A stretch of 5,787 bases of DNA from JBBDIO01 sp040880365 (GCA_040880365.1 JBBDIO010000107.1:1-5787); one strand, 5' to 3'; positions 1 to 5,787 are shown, counted from the first letter of the stretch. Translations and numbers: made by a program. Notes: a model not told the origin generated them from the letters alone.

Positions 1-562
1 GACGCATGGGCGCGGTTTCAATTGTATGCATAAGGCTCTTGCTTTCCACTGAATAGGATACATATTCTATTGCTCCGGCAAAGAACAGGGCGCGATATAG
101 CCGATCAGGATCCGCCCCAGAGCCAGCAGACACAGGTGCGTCCGACTGTTCCGGAAAATCTGGTGTCGCCGGGCCGGGGCCGACCACAATCACCGGCAGA
201 TTGTGCTGTTCGGGCAGGGTGCGCAGCCCACGAATAAACTGGGTAAGCGCGCCAATCTGCCTGGTTTCTACTGGCAAATCTGGGGAAGGTGTGGCCTCCA
301 TGCGCAGATTCTCGCCTGCGGCAGAAGCACGCCCCCCGCGTTCCCAGTCGGGCGCGAGATCGTAGAATACTATGTCGGCAGCGTGTTCGGAACTGGCAAA
401 CCATTCGAGGGCCGCCGCCCCATCGGGACAAACCTGAATGTGGGCCGCGGGCATCTTTGCCATGAATTCCTGAAAAGGCCGCGCAGGACTGCTTGCAGTA
501 GATTCGGGTTGGGGGGATACGACCATGATGGTAGAACGATTCAAACCCTTCAATTGGCTCAT
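1..562 (-). CDS. Receiver-like (response-regulator fold) protein, 3' part beyond the left edge
   Basis: The frame is open from the ATG at 562-560 to the window edge (187 codons, no stop), so the C-terminus is missing. The pattern resembles a CheY-type receiver: a first strand at residues 11-15 (TIMVV), a second near 41-44, a third at 64-67 ending in FYDL with Asp68 at the phosphoacceptor position, a fourth at 123-127 (PVIVV), then AGAIEYVSY at 162-170. Several canonical residues are absent: no acidic pair follows strand 1 (SPQPE instead), and Tyr170 stands where the conserved Lys is expected. About 30 extra residues (roughly 72-102) separate strand 3 from the next helix. It therefore looks like a non-canonical or pseudo-receiver; an output domain could lie beyond the edge. 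The gene follows glgB by 49 bases and probably shares its transcript. A TTG at 607-605, four bases after the glgB stop and preceded by GAGGG eight bases upstream, is a serious alternative start; a GTG at 589-587 is weaker. The coding call is firm, the fold assignment moderate, the role unknown. Confidence 0.72.
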   Translation of the reverse strand, partial: MSQLKGLNRSTIMVVSPQPESTASSPARPFQEFMAKMPAAHIQVCPDGAAALEWFASSEHAADIVFYDLAPDWERGGRASAAGENLRMEATPSPDLPVETRQIGALTQFIRGLRTLPEQHNLPVIVVGPGPATPDFPEQSDAPVSAGSGADPDRLYRALFFAGAIEYVSYSVESKSLMHTIETAPMR

Positions 563-611
563 AGCACCCGTGATATGAATTTCTGGCACATATTTGCGCG
601 CAACCAATTGC

Positions 612-2903
612 TCAACCCTCGCGCTGCAAGTAGATGACGCCCAGGGGGGGTAAATTGACCGGGGCCGAGTATTCGCAATGTTGCCAGGGCAGGGCTTCGG
701 CGCTGACCGGCGGGGTATTGATGCCACTGCCGCCAAATTCGGGCCGATCCGTATTCAATATCTCGTGATAGACACCGGCGGCGGGCAGCCCCACGCGATA
801 GCCCAAATGCGGCGCAGGCGTAAAATTGCACACCACAATCACATCGTCGTTGGGCTGGGTTCCCCGGCGTATAAAGCTGAGAATCGAACGATCCGCATCG
901 CTGAAATCGATCCACTGAAAACCTTCCCAACTGGAATCGATTTCATAGAGCGCGCTGTGCGTTTGATAGACCTGATTGAGCGTGGTCACAAAATGCTGGA
1001 GCTTCTGATGGTCTTCAAAATCCAGCAGGTGCCAATCCAGGCTTTTGTCCTCGTTCCATTCCGTCCACTGCCCAAATTCTCCGCCCATAAAGAGCAATTT
1101 CTTGCCGGGGTGGGCAAACATATAGGCATAGAGCACGCGCAGATTGGCATATTTCTGCCACAGATCGCCTGGCATCTTGTCCAGCATCGAACGTTTCAAA
1201 TGTACCACTTCATCGTGGCTGAAAGGCAGAATGTAATTTTCGCTGAACGCATAGACCAGGCTAAAGGTAATCTCGTTCTGGTGATAGCGGCGATAGATGG
1301 GATCGCGCTGCATATAGGCCAGCATATCGTGCATCCAGCCCATGTTCCATTTCAGGTCGAAACCCAGCCCGCCCATATAGGTGGGTTTGGTGACCATGGG
1401 CCACGATGTGCTTTCTTCGGCCATAGTGAGAATGCCGGGGGTTTCGGCGTGCGTCACCTCGTTGAAACGGCGCACAAAATCGACCGCTTCCAGATTTTCG
1501 CGCCCGCCAAAGCGATTGGGGATCCATTCCTGGTTTTCCCGGCTGTAATCCAGATAGAGCATAGACGCCACAGCATCTACGCGCAGGCCGTCGATGTGAT
1601 ATTCCTTGAGCCAGAAAATGGCATTGCTCAACAGAAAATTGCGCACTTCGTTGCGCCCGTAGTTAAAAATCTTGGTGCCCCACTCCACATGCTCGCCCTG
1701 GCGCGGATCCGAATGTTCATAGAGATGTGTGCCGTCGAAATAGGCAAGGCCGTGGGCATCGCGCGGGAAATGGGCGGGCACCCAATCCAGAAAGACGCCA
1801 ATCTCGTGCTGGTGGCAATAGTCTACGAAATATTGAAAATCGGCAGGCGAACCAAAGCGGCTGGTGGGCGCAAAATAGCCGCCGGTCTGATACCCCCATG
1901 AGCCGTCGAAGGGGTGTTCGGTAATGGGCAACAGTTCCAGATGGGTGTAGCCCATTTCCTTGCAATAATCCACCAGCTGATGGGCGAGATCCCGATAGTT
2001 GAGAAAGCCATTGTCTTCGGGCACGCGCCGCCAACTGCCCAAATGCACTTCGTAGATGCTCAGAGGGCGATCCAGCGCCTGGTTTTCGACGCGATTGTTG
2101 ATCCACGCCGCATCGTGCCATTCAAATGCGCCTATATCCCATACCCGAGAATCGGTGCTGGGCCGCATTTCGCTCCAGAAGCCATACGGGTCACTCTTGT
2201 CTACTTCATAGCCCATAAACCGGGATTTGATGGCATATTTGTAGTGCATCTCCGAAGGCAGATTGGGGATAAAAATCTCCCAGATCCCGGCATTGGTGTG
2301 GCGTTGCATGGGGTGCGCCCGATTGTCCCAGCCGTTGAAGGTGCCGATCAGACTCACCCGTTCGGCATTGGGCGCCCACACGGCAAAATTGACACCTGCC
2401 ACGCCATCGACTGTGCGCATTTGCGCGCCCAGTTTTTCATAGGCATAGAGGAACGTGCCTTCGCTGAACAAATGCAGATCAAAGTCGGTCAACAATGGGG
2501 GGAAACGATAGGGGTCTTCCAACTCGTATTCATTACCCAGACCATCCACCACAATCAGGCGATAGGCAGGGATGACTGCACCTTCGGGGTCATCCCTGTG
2601 GGTCTCGGTCAGGATCGCCTCGAAGAAACCGGCAGGATCGACGCGCGTCATGGCAATGCGCGTGCCCGCGGCCAGCTGCACATAGGCTTGGGCATCCAGC
2701 GGGCGAAATGCGCGAATAGCCACGACAGGCGCACCGTCGACCGTGACCAGATGGGGACCGAGCACTTGGATCGGCGCGCCATAATAGCCTTGCACAATGG
2801 CACGAATCTCTTCTGGCGTTGCCGCCGCAGAAGAGACGGCAGAAGAGATGGCAGACGGGGTAGCCGATGGATCCGCGAAGGGTAGGTCAGGCTCTGTACT
2901 CAT
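612..2903 (-). CDS. glgB: 1,4-alpha-glucan (glycogen) branching enzyme GlgB
   Basis: This 763-residue cytoplasmic GH13 enzyme cuts alpha-1,4 glucan chains and rejoins them through alpha-1,6 links, creating glycogen branch points. The layout is complete: a Ser/Ala-rich N-terminal tail (about 12-29), the N1 domain (about 31-145, ending in DPYRFPPLL), a CBM48 domain (about 168-255, with NFAVWAPNAERVSLIG), the catalytic barrel (about 280-640) and a C-terminal beta domain to 763. All four GH13 motifs are present: DWVPAHF at 373-379, GLRVDAVAS at 439-447 with nucleophile Asp443, TMAEES at 493-498 with acid/base Glu496, and FSHDEVVH at 561-568 with Asp564. The length is slightly above that of the E. 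coli enzyme (728) because of the tail. The ATG at 2903 is preferred because GGAG lies ten bases upstream; the frame could extend to a TTG at 3044, but the added residues look non-coding and that TTG lies upstream of the predicted -10 box. No glgA or glgC is in the window. Confidence 0.97.
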   Translation of the reverse strand: MSTEPDLPFADPSATPSAISSAVSSAAATPEEIRAIVQGYYGAPIQVLGPHLVTVDGAPVVAIRAFRPLDAQAYVQLAAGTRIAMTRVDPAGFFEAILTETHRDDPEGAVIPAYRLIVVDGLGNEYELEDPYRFPPLLTDFDLHLFSEGTFLYAYEKLGAQMRTVDGVAGVNFAVWAPNAERVSLIGTFNGWDNRAHPMQRHTNAGIWEIFIPNLPSEMHYKYAIKSRFMGYEVDKSDPYGFWSEMRPSTDSRVWDIGAFEWHDAAWINNRVENQALDRPLSIYEVHLGSWRRVPEDNGFLNYRDLAHQLVDYCKEMGYTHLELLPITEHPFDGSWGYQTGGYFAPTSRFGSPADFQYFVDYCHQHEIGVFLDWVPAHFPRDAHGLAYFDGTHLYEHSDPRQGEHVEWGTKIFNYGRNEVRNFLLSNAIFWLKEYHIDGLRVDAVASMLYLDYSRENQEWIPNRFGGRENLEAVDFVRRFNEVTHAETPGILTMAEESTSWPMVTKPTYMGGLGFDLKWNMGWMHDMLAYMQRDPIYRRYHQNEITFSLVYAFSENYILPFSHDEVVHLKRSMLDKMPGDLWQKYANLRVLYAYMFAHPGKKLLFMGGEFGQWTEWNEDKSLDWHLLDFEDHQKLQHFVTTLNQVYQTHSALYEIDSSWEGFQWIDFSDADRSILSFIRRGTQPNDDVIVVCNFTPAPHLGYRVGLPAAGVYHEILNTDRPEFGGSGINTPPVSAEALPWQHCEYSAPVNLPPLGVIYLQREG
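2832..2855 (-). repeat. 12-bp in-frame tandem repeat in the glgB N-terminal tail
   Basis: Two adjacent copies of AGAGAYGGCAGA (plus strand), at 2832-2843 and 2844-2855, differ at one base. A five-base partial copy (GCAGA) adjoins at 2827-2831. On the coding strand they encode SAIS and SAVS (residues 17-24), followed by SA, forming a Ser/Ala linker ahead of the N1 domain. The unit is a multiple of three, so copy-number change would alter tail length without breaking the frame. Confidence 0.75.
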
Positions 2904-3025
2904 CGAATATCTTCTCTCCGGTCGTTGCGCGATTCCGGTCGGTTGCTTGCTCGATCCACGCTGTTCAATCGGCCGCGCACAGGCGGTCGGGCAAGCTGTG
3001 AATCCGAGCGGATTGGGATGGTCAG

Positions 3026-3053
3026 TGTATACCGGAATTTGCAATGATGTCTA
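3026..3053 (-). promoter_or_regulatory. Candidate sigma70-type promoter for glgB
   Basis: On the minus strand, TAGACA (3053-3048, five of six matches to TTGACA) is followed after 16 bases by TATACA (3031-3026, four of six matches to TATAAT). A transcript would start near 3019 and give glgB a leader of about 115 bases. Hexamers of this quality also arise by chance, but the position in the only long gap, in the correct orientation and beside an inverted repeat, supports the call. Confidence 0.42.
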
Positions 3054-3074
3054 TGTTACTCTGAAAAGGCTCTG

Positions 3075-3107
3075 TGCAGGCTGTCAGAATTCTGGCAGAT
3101 ACCTGCA
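3075..3107. promoter_or_regulatory. 33-base interrupted inverted repeat upstream of the glgB promoter (possible operator)
   Basis: The core at 3081-3098, CTGTCAGAATTCTGGCAG, pairs with itself at eight of nine positions (the exception is T3084 against G3095). The outer arms TGCAGG (3075-3080) and CCTGCA (3102-3107) are exact complements, separated from the core by a three-base bulge (ATA, 3099-3101) on one side only. The core centre lies about 70 bases upstream of the predicted glgB transcription start, where an activator could bind. Alternatively it could fold as an RNA hairpin in transcripts running out of the GNAT gene. No U-tract follows directly, so it is a poor intrinsic terminator. The symmetry is seen directly; the function is inferred. 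Confidence 0.5.
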
Positions 3108-3140
3108 TGTGCTCTATTGACACTCTATTTACCGCGCACG

Positions 3141-3178
3141 GGCTGCCCTGTGTTATTCATGCAGCCGCACGGGCTGCA
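3141..3178. repeat. Alternative GC-rich hairpins downstream of the GNAT gene
   Basis: GGCTGC occurs at 3141-3146 and again at 3172-3177, and its complement GCAGCC at 3161-3166 lies between them. The middle segment can pair with either copy but not with both at once. The tighter hairpin (3160-3178) has a 7-bp stem, TGCAGCC with GGCTGCA, and a five-base loop; the other has a 14-base loop. The two GGCTGC copies belong to a 12-base direct repeat, CGCACGGGCTGC (3135-3146 and 3166-3177). It begins within about 15 bases of the GNAT stop codon, so it may protect or end that transcript, although no T-run follows. Confidence 0.4.
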
Positions 3179-3191
3179 CACCGCGCACTGC

Positions 3192-4286
3192 TCACATTTT
3201 CACCAGCGCGGCCCAGGCGGCTTCCAGCCGGAAGCCGCGCGCTTCGTAGAGATGGGTGGCGACAGGGTGGCGTACGCTGTGCGTATGCACTTCGACAGCC
3301 TTCATGCCGCCTTCGGGCGAGGGGGCATGATAAATGCGCTGGAGCGCGGCATCCAACAGCCACGCGCCCGCGCGCCGCCCGCGCAACTGGGGCGCGAGCC
3401 AGAAGCTGCAAATGGCCGTATGCTGTGCGCGCGCCATGGGATACCAGCCGATATGCCCGAACAAACGTTGGGCGTCATCCACAATCAGCAGCGCCGTATA
3501 GGGGTCGCCCCGATTATCGCCCCACAACGAATATTCTGCGCGCCCCGGCGGTTCTTCGCCAGTATAGGGATGGCGATGGCTCACTTCGATGACACGCATC
3601 CCTTTGGGCAAATCGGGCGTGGCGGTGGCCGACGGCGCGGGCGGTTGCGCCATCTCCAGCCGCAGGGAAACATCGCCCGGTTCGTAGACGCGATAGCCGT
3701 GGCGGGCGAAAAACTGAAGCGTCGCGCCGTCCTGGGCATTGATGGCCAGGGCCTGGGTGCTGCCAAACAGGGGCGCACGCGGCCCTTCCACCGCGCCATA
3801 ACAGGCCTGTCCGGCTGCGCCCACATAGACTGGGCAATAGTAGAGCCAGTTTTCGGCACTTTGCAAGAGGCGGCTGCCGATGCCCTGTCTGCGCCAGGCG
3901 GGCAGCACATGCAGATGGGCAATGCCCGGCTGCGCGCCCCAACGCGTATAGACTCCGGTCGCGGGCTGCGCGCGGAAGGCGTGCACCATGCCCACCAGCG
4001 CGCGTGTTTCGGCTTCGCCAGGCTCCGCCGGGCGCGCCGATTCTGCCCATGCCAATCGCAGACCTTCGGGCACGAACGCAGGACAGTCGAGGATGCGACG
4101 CTGGAAGATTTCGGGGGTCAGGGGCTGAAAATTGCGCTGGTCGCGATAGGCACAGTTCCAGAATTCTACAATGTGCGGGATCGCGTGGGGTGCATCCGCG
4201 AGGGTGAAGGGGCGGATCACGGTGCGCGCGTCGGCAGGCACAACCGACGCGGGTGTTCCGGGGCTATCCGCCGATATACTTGGCAT
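3192..4286 (-). CDS. Tandem-domain GNAT-family N-acetyltransferase
   Basis: This 364-residue protein carries two successive GNAT folds, which transfer acetyl (or another acyl) from CoA to an amine. Domain 1 (about 21-210) opens with RTVIRPFTLADAP, has the acetyl-CoA loop RRQGIG at 132-137 inside HLHVLPAWRRQGIGSRLL, and closes with FFARHGYRVYE. A Pro/Ala-rich linker (about 214-226) leads to domain 2 (about 230-364), with RGRRAG at 302-307 and the typical ending THLYEARGFRLEA. In domain 2 the usual Gly at the fourth loop position is Arg305, so its cofactor site may be weakened. Double GNAT proteins are known (mycothiol synthase MshD is one), but nothing here points to that substrate. The ATG at 4286 is chosen because it gives a 23-base overlap with the preceding gene; an ATG at 4361 would add 25 unlike residues and overlap by 98 bases, and a GTG near residue 16 is also possible. 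No clear ribosome binding site is visible, which fits translational coupling. The substrate is unknown. Confidence 0.85.
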   Translation of the reverse strand: MPSISADSPGTPASVVPADARTVIRPFTLADAPHAIPHIVEFWNCAYRDQRNFQPLTPEIFQRRILDCPAFVPEGLRLAWAESARPAEPGEAETRALVGMVHAFRAQPATGVYTRWGAQPGIAHLHVLPAWRRQGIGSRLLQSAENWLYYCPVYVGAAGQACYGAVEGPRAPLFGSTQALAINAQDGATLQFFARHGYRVYEPGDVSLRLEMAQPPAPSATATPDLPKGMRVIEVSHRHPYTGEEPPGRAEYSLWGDNRGDPYTALLIVDDAQRLFGHIGWYPMARAQHTAICSFWLAPQLRGRRAGAWLLDAALQRIYHAPSPEGGMKAVEVHTHSVRHPVATHLYEARGFRLEAAWAALVKM

Positions 4287-5394
4287 AGAGAGTGAGTGCC
4301 GTTTCTGCGCTTTCGGTGCCTTTGATGATTGCGCGGTTATCGGGAAACACGGTGAACTCATAGCCGTCGATCTGGGCGCGCAGCAGATATTCGTTGCGTT
4401 TTACTGCCGTTGCCACATGGGTCAGCTGATCTGCCAGGCGCGCCAGATCCAACTGGCTGCGCCCGCCGCTACTCACCTGCACCGCGTTGCGCCCACACAG
4501 CACGGCCCCCGACACGCCGGCCTGTGCGTTGAGGAATTCAAACTCCCGCCGTCCACACGCCGGGCAATCGGGCTGGCGCGCCAACCCGCCAAACTGCATA
4601 TATTCATGGGTCCACAGATCCATATGCAGCAGACCGGCGTTGAGCGTGCCGCGCCCGGTCAGCAATTTCATCACCTCGGCGGCAGTGGTGGCGGTGATGA
4701 GCGCGACGGCAGGACCGATGACGCCCGCGGTATCGCAGGTGGCGGTCGTGCCGGGCGGCGGCGGTTCTTCCATAAAACAGCGCAGACAGCCGGTAGATTG
4801 ACGCTCACCGGGCAAAGTGGCTTCTGCACCGGGCGGGATAAACGTCGCGCTCATACCATACGATGCAATCACGCCGGTGTAGATCCACGGTTTGCCCCGC
4901 GCCAGACAGGCATCGTTGAGCAGAAAACGGGTAGAGAAATTGTCGGTGCCATCCAGCACCAGCGTGGCGTCTTCGATAAAGCCCAGCACATTGCCGGGGT
5001 TCACATCGGCCACAATGCCTTCAATTTCGATCTGGCTGTTGACCATGCGCAATTTGCGCGCGGCGGCCTCGGCCTTGGGCAGGGCTTGCTCAATATCCTG
5101 TTCATCGAACAACACCTGTCGTTGCAGATTGTTGAGTTCGATGAAATCGCGATCGATGATGCGCAACCTTCCCACGCCCGCCCGCGCCAGCAGATTGCTC
5201 AGGGCGGTGCCCGTCGCGCCACAGCCCACAATGACTACGGTCGCCTGGGATAACGCCACTTGCCCGGCCTGTCCCAGTCCCGAAAAGATCATCTGGCGAT
5301 GATAGCGCGCCAAATCCGGGCCTGGCGGAGGCGGTTGATTGTTTGCGGGCACATTGTTTACGGGTTGATTGTTTACCGAAGTGTCAGGATTCAT
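4264..5394 (-). CDS. ThiF/MoeB/HesA-family E1-like adenylyltransferase
   Basis: This 376-residue cytoplasmic enzyme should use ATP to adenylate the C-terminal glycine of a small beta-grasp carrier protein (ThiS, MoaD or ubiquitin-like), the first step of sulfur transfer or conjugation. Visible features are a 27-residue Asn/Pro-rich tail, the family entry RYHRQMIF (30-37), the nucleotide loop GCGATG (57-62), Asp81 and Asp83, NNLQRQ with Arg92, Lys107, DGTDN with Asp151, and two zinc pairs, CLRC (203-206) and CPAC (277-280). Cys220 in TCDTAG lies where E. coli ThiF has the cysteine that links to ThiS. A C-terminal segment (about 295-376) follows, ending in FPDNRAIIKGT and AKYIGG, a tail style common in ThiF/MoeB relatives; there is no rhodanese domain. 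The ATG at 5394 is preceded by AGG and follows the upstream stop by 11 bases; the last bases overlap the GNAT start. No thiS, thiG, moaD or moaE is in view, so whether it serves thiamine, molybdopterin or another pathway cannot be decided. Confidence 0.93.
   Translation of the reverse strand: MNPDTSVNNQPVNNVPANNQPPPPGPDLARYHRQMIFSGLGQAGQVALSQATVVIVGCGATGTALSNLLARAGVGRLRIIDRDFIELNNLQRQVLFDEQDIEQALPKAEAAARKLRMVNSQIEIEGIVADVNPGNVLGFIEDATLVLDGTDNFSTRFLLNDACLARGKPWIYTGVIASYGMSATFIPPGAEATLPGERQSTGCLRCFMEEPPPPGTTATCDTAGVIGPAVALITATTAAEVMKLLTGRGTLNAGLLHMDLWTHEYMQFGGLARQPDCPACGRREFEFLNAQAGVSGAVLCGRNAVQVSSGGRSQLDLARLADQLTHVATAVKRNEYLLRAQIDGYEFTVFPDNRAIIKGTESAETALTLYAKYIGG
5332..5376 (-). repeat. Three 15-bp in-frame tandem repeats in the N-terminal tail of the ThiF-like gene
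   Basis: Three contiguous units at 5332-5346, 5347-5361 and 5362-5376 share the coding-strand pattern GYAAACAATNNNCCN. They encode the pentapeptides VNNQP, VNNVP and ANNQP (residues 8-22), followed by a proline run. The outer two copies are nearly identical and the middle one differs at a few bases. They make up most of a disordered-looking tail ahead of the conserved domain. The AT-rich AAACAAT core stands out from the GC-rich surroundings. Confidence 0.85.
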
Positions 5395-5405
5395 GATTAC
5401 CTATT

Positions 5406-5787
5406 CTACTGCCGCGCATGGGCCAAACCGGGTAAGAAAAATTCCCGAACCACCACATCCCAACTCATTTGCCCGGCCAATGCCTGGCCCGATTCGATGA
5501 GGCGATCGGCGGCGGCGTCGGTGCGGGGCAAGCGGGCAAAAATCTGTTGCGCCGCGCCCAGGCTGTTGTGGTGCTCGATATAATCGCGAATACCCCGGTC
5601 GATGCCCAGCGCGTCGAAGGGGCTGTCGATCCAATAGCCGTCGGGCAAGTGCACATAATCGGCCACCACCACATTGGGCACATCCAATCCGCCGCCCAGT
5701 GTGGCGTGTGCGCTGATCAGATGGGCATCGGCGGCCAGTTGCAAAGACGGATCCAGCCTGGCCGCGGCGCGCTGCACAAAGCCCACA
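5406..5787 (-). CDS. C-terminal part of an unidentified protein, possibly a glycosyltransferase; start beyond the right edge
   Basis: An open frame enters from the right edge and ends at the TAG at 5408-5406, giving 126 complete residues. The first codon seen (GTG at 5786) is probably internal rather than the start. I do not recognise the protein with certainty. The last 45 residues, with a helix rich in Ala, Arg and Leu and then GQALAGQMSWDVVVREFF, resemble the tail of GT4-type glycosyltransferases, where a Ser-Trp-Asp motif often precedes the final helix. The middle part, with LGGGLDVPNVVVADYVHLP and YWIDSPFDALGI, does not show a clear nucleotide-sugar binding motif, so the match is weak. 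No signal peptide or membrane segment is visible in this fragment. The stop lies 11 bases before the ThiF-like start, so the two are probably co-transcribed. The coding call is good, the function a guess. Confidence 0.7.
   Translation of the reverse strand, partial: VGFVQRAAARLDPSLQLAADAHLISAHATLGGGLDVPNVVVADYVHLPDGYWIDSPFDALGIDRGIRDYIEHHNSLGAAQQIFARLPRTDAAADRLIESGQALAGQMSWDVVVREFFLPGLAHARQ

Larger units (their letters stand above)
2904..3191 (-). promoter_or_regulatory. 288-bp intergenic control region upstream of glgB
   Basis: This is the only sizeable gap in the window. I see no convincing gene on either strand. From the GNAT side it holds a pair of alternative GC-rich hairpins (3141-3178), a 33-base interrupted inverted repeat (3075-3107), a promoter candidate (3026-3053), and a leader of roughly 115 bases leading to the glgB ribosome binding site GGAG. 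Long gaps are otherwise absent here, which suggests that glgB transcription is controlled separately from the genes before it. Confidence 0.6.

Noticed and set aside
105..431. 108-codon minus-strand open frame near the left edge
   Set aside because: It overlaps the receiver-like frame in another register, is Arg/Cys/Trp-rich and has no family pattern; the frame starting at 562 is open throughout and looks like a real protein.
561..568. HDEVVHLK in GlgB motif IV, where E. coli has HDEVVHGK, as a catalytic anomaly
   Set aside because: The catalytic Asp564 is intact and, as I recall, the residue after the His varies among GlgB proteins. The numbers given here are GlgB residues, not window bases.
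678..1901. 407-codon open frame on the plus strand, plus another at 1914-2885
   Set aside because: Both lie opposite glgB, whose minus-strand product has all GH13 motifs. Their translations are low in recognisable motifs and arise from the GC-rich codon pattern of the real gene.
2904..3044. 47-residue N-terminal extension of GlgB from a TTG at 3044
   Set aside because: The residues look non-coding, the TTG lies upstream of the predicted -10 box, and the ATG at 2903 has GGAG at good spacing.
3081..3098. LexA-type SOS box, because the core begins with CTGT and ends in GCAG
   Set aside because: The E. coli-type box needs CTGT and ACAG eight bases apart; here the half-sites are ten apart and the second is GCAG. 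Centre and spacing do not fit.
3075..3107. Intrinsic terminator of the GNAT operon
   Set aside because: The stem is long, but on the minus strand it is followed by CAGAGCC before a run of only four T, so it lacks the adjacent U-tract.
3117..4295. 392-codon open frame on the plus strand opposite the GNAT gene
   Set aside because: The minus strand encodes two GNAT domains with recognisable loops; the plus-strand product shows no family features and spans the intergenic hairpins.
4171..5253. 360-codon open frame on the plus strand opposite the ThiF-like gene
   Set aside because: The minus strand carries the full set of E1-like motifs over the same bases; the plus-strand frame is a shadow.

Overview
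The window holds five protein-coding genes, all on the minus strand, so transcription runs from right to left. In that order they are: the 3' end of an unidentified gene that may be a glycosyltransferase (5406 to the right edge); a ThiF/MoeB/HesA-type E1-like adenylyltransferase (4264-5394); a tandem two-domain GNAT acetyltransferase (3192-4286); the glycogen branching enzyme GlgB (612-2903); and the 5' part of a receiver-like (response-regulator fold) protein that runs off the left edge (1-562). No tRNA, rRNA, CRISPR array, transposase or integrase was seen. The large plus-strand open frames are shadows of the minus-strand genes.

The DNA is GC-rich, with frequent GCG/CGC/CCC/GGC codons. This style, the GlgB sequence and a ThiF-like protein placed outside a thiamine operon would fit a Chloroflexota-like bacterium. 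That is only an impression from composition and protein style; nothing in the window fixes the taxon.

The three right-hand genes are packed like an operon: 11 bases separate the partial gene from thiF-like, and the GNAT start overlaps the end of thiF-like. A 288-base gap (2904-3191) then precedes glgB. It holds a reasonable sigma70-type promoter (TAGACA, 16-base spacer, TATACA), a 33-base interrupted inverted repeat just upstream of it, and a pair of mutually exclusive short hairpins closer to the GNAT stop. glgB and the receiver-like gene therefore look like a second unit with its own control region, the receiver-like gene starting within 50 bases of the glgB stop.

GlgB makes the alpha-1,6 branches of glycogen and keeps all its catalytic residues. 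The ThiF-like protein would activate the C-terminus of a small sulfur carrier or ubiquitin-like protein by adenylation, but no such partner is encoded here. The GNAT substrate is unknown. I found no convincing new multi-gene system. The points most worth a second look are the dyad upstream of glgB, the apparently degenerate receiver-like protein behind glgB, and the orphan ThiF-like protein overlapping a double GNAT.
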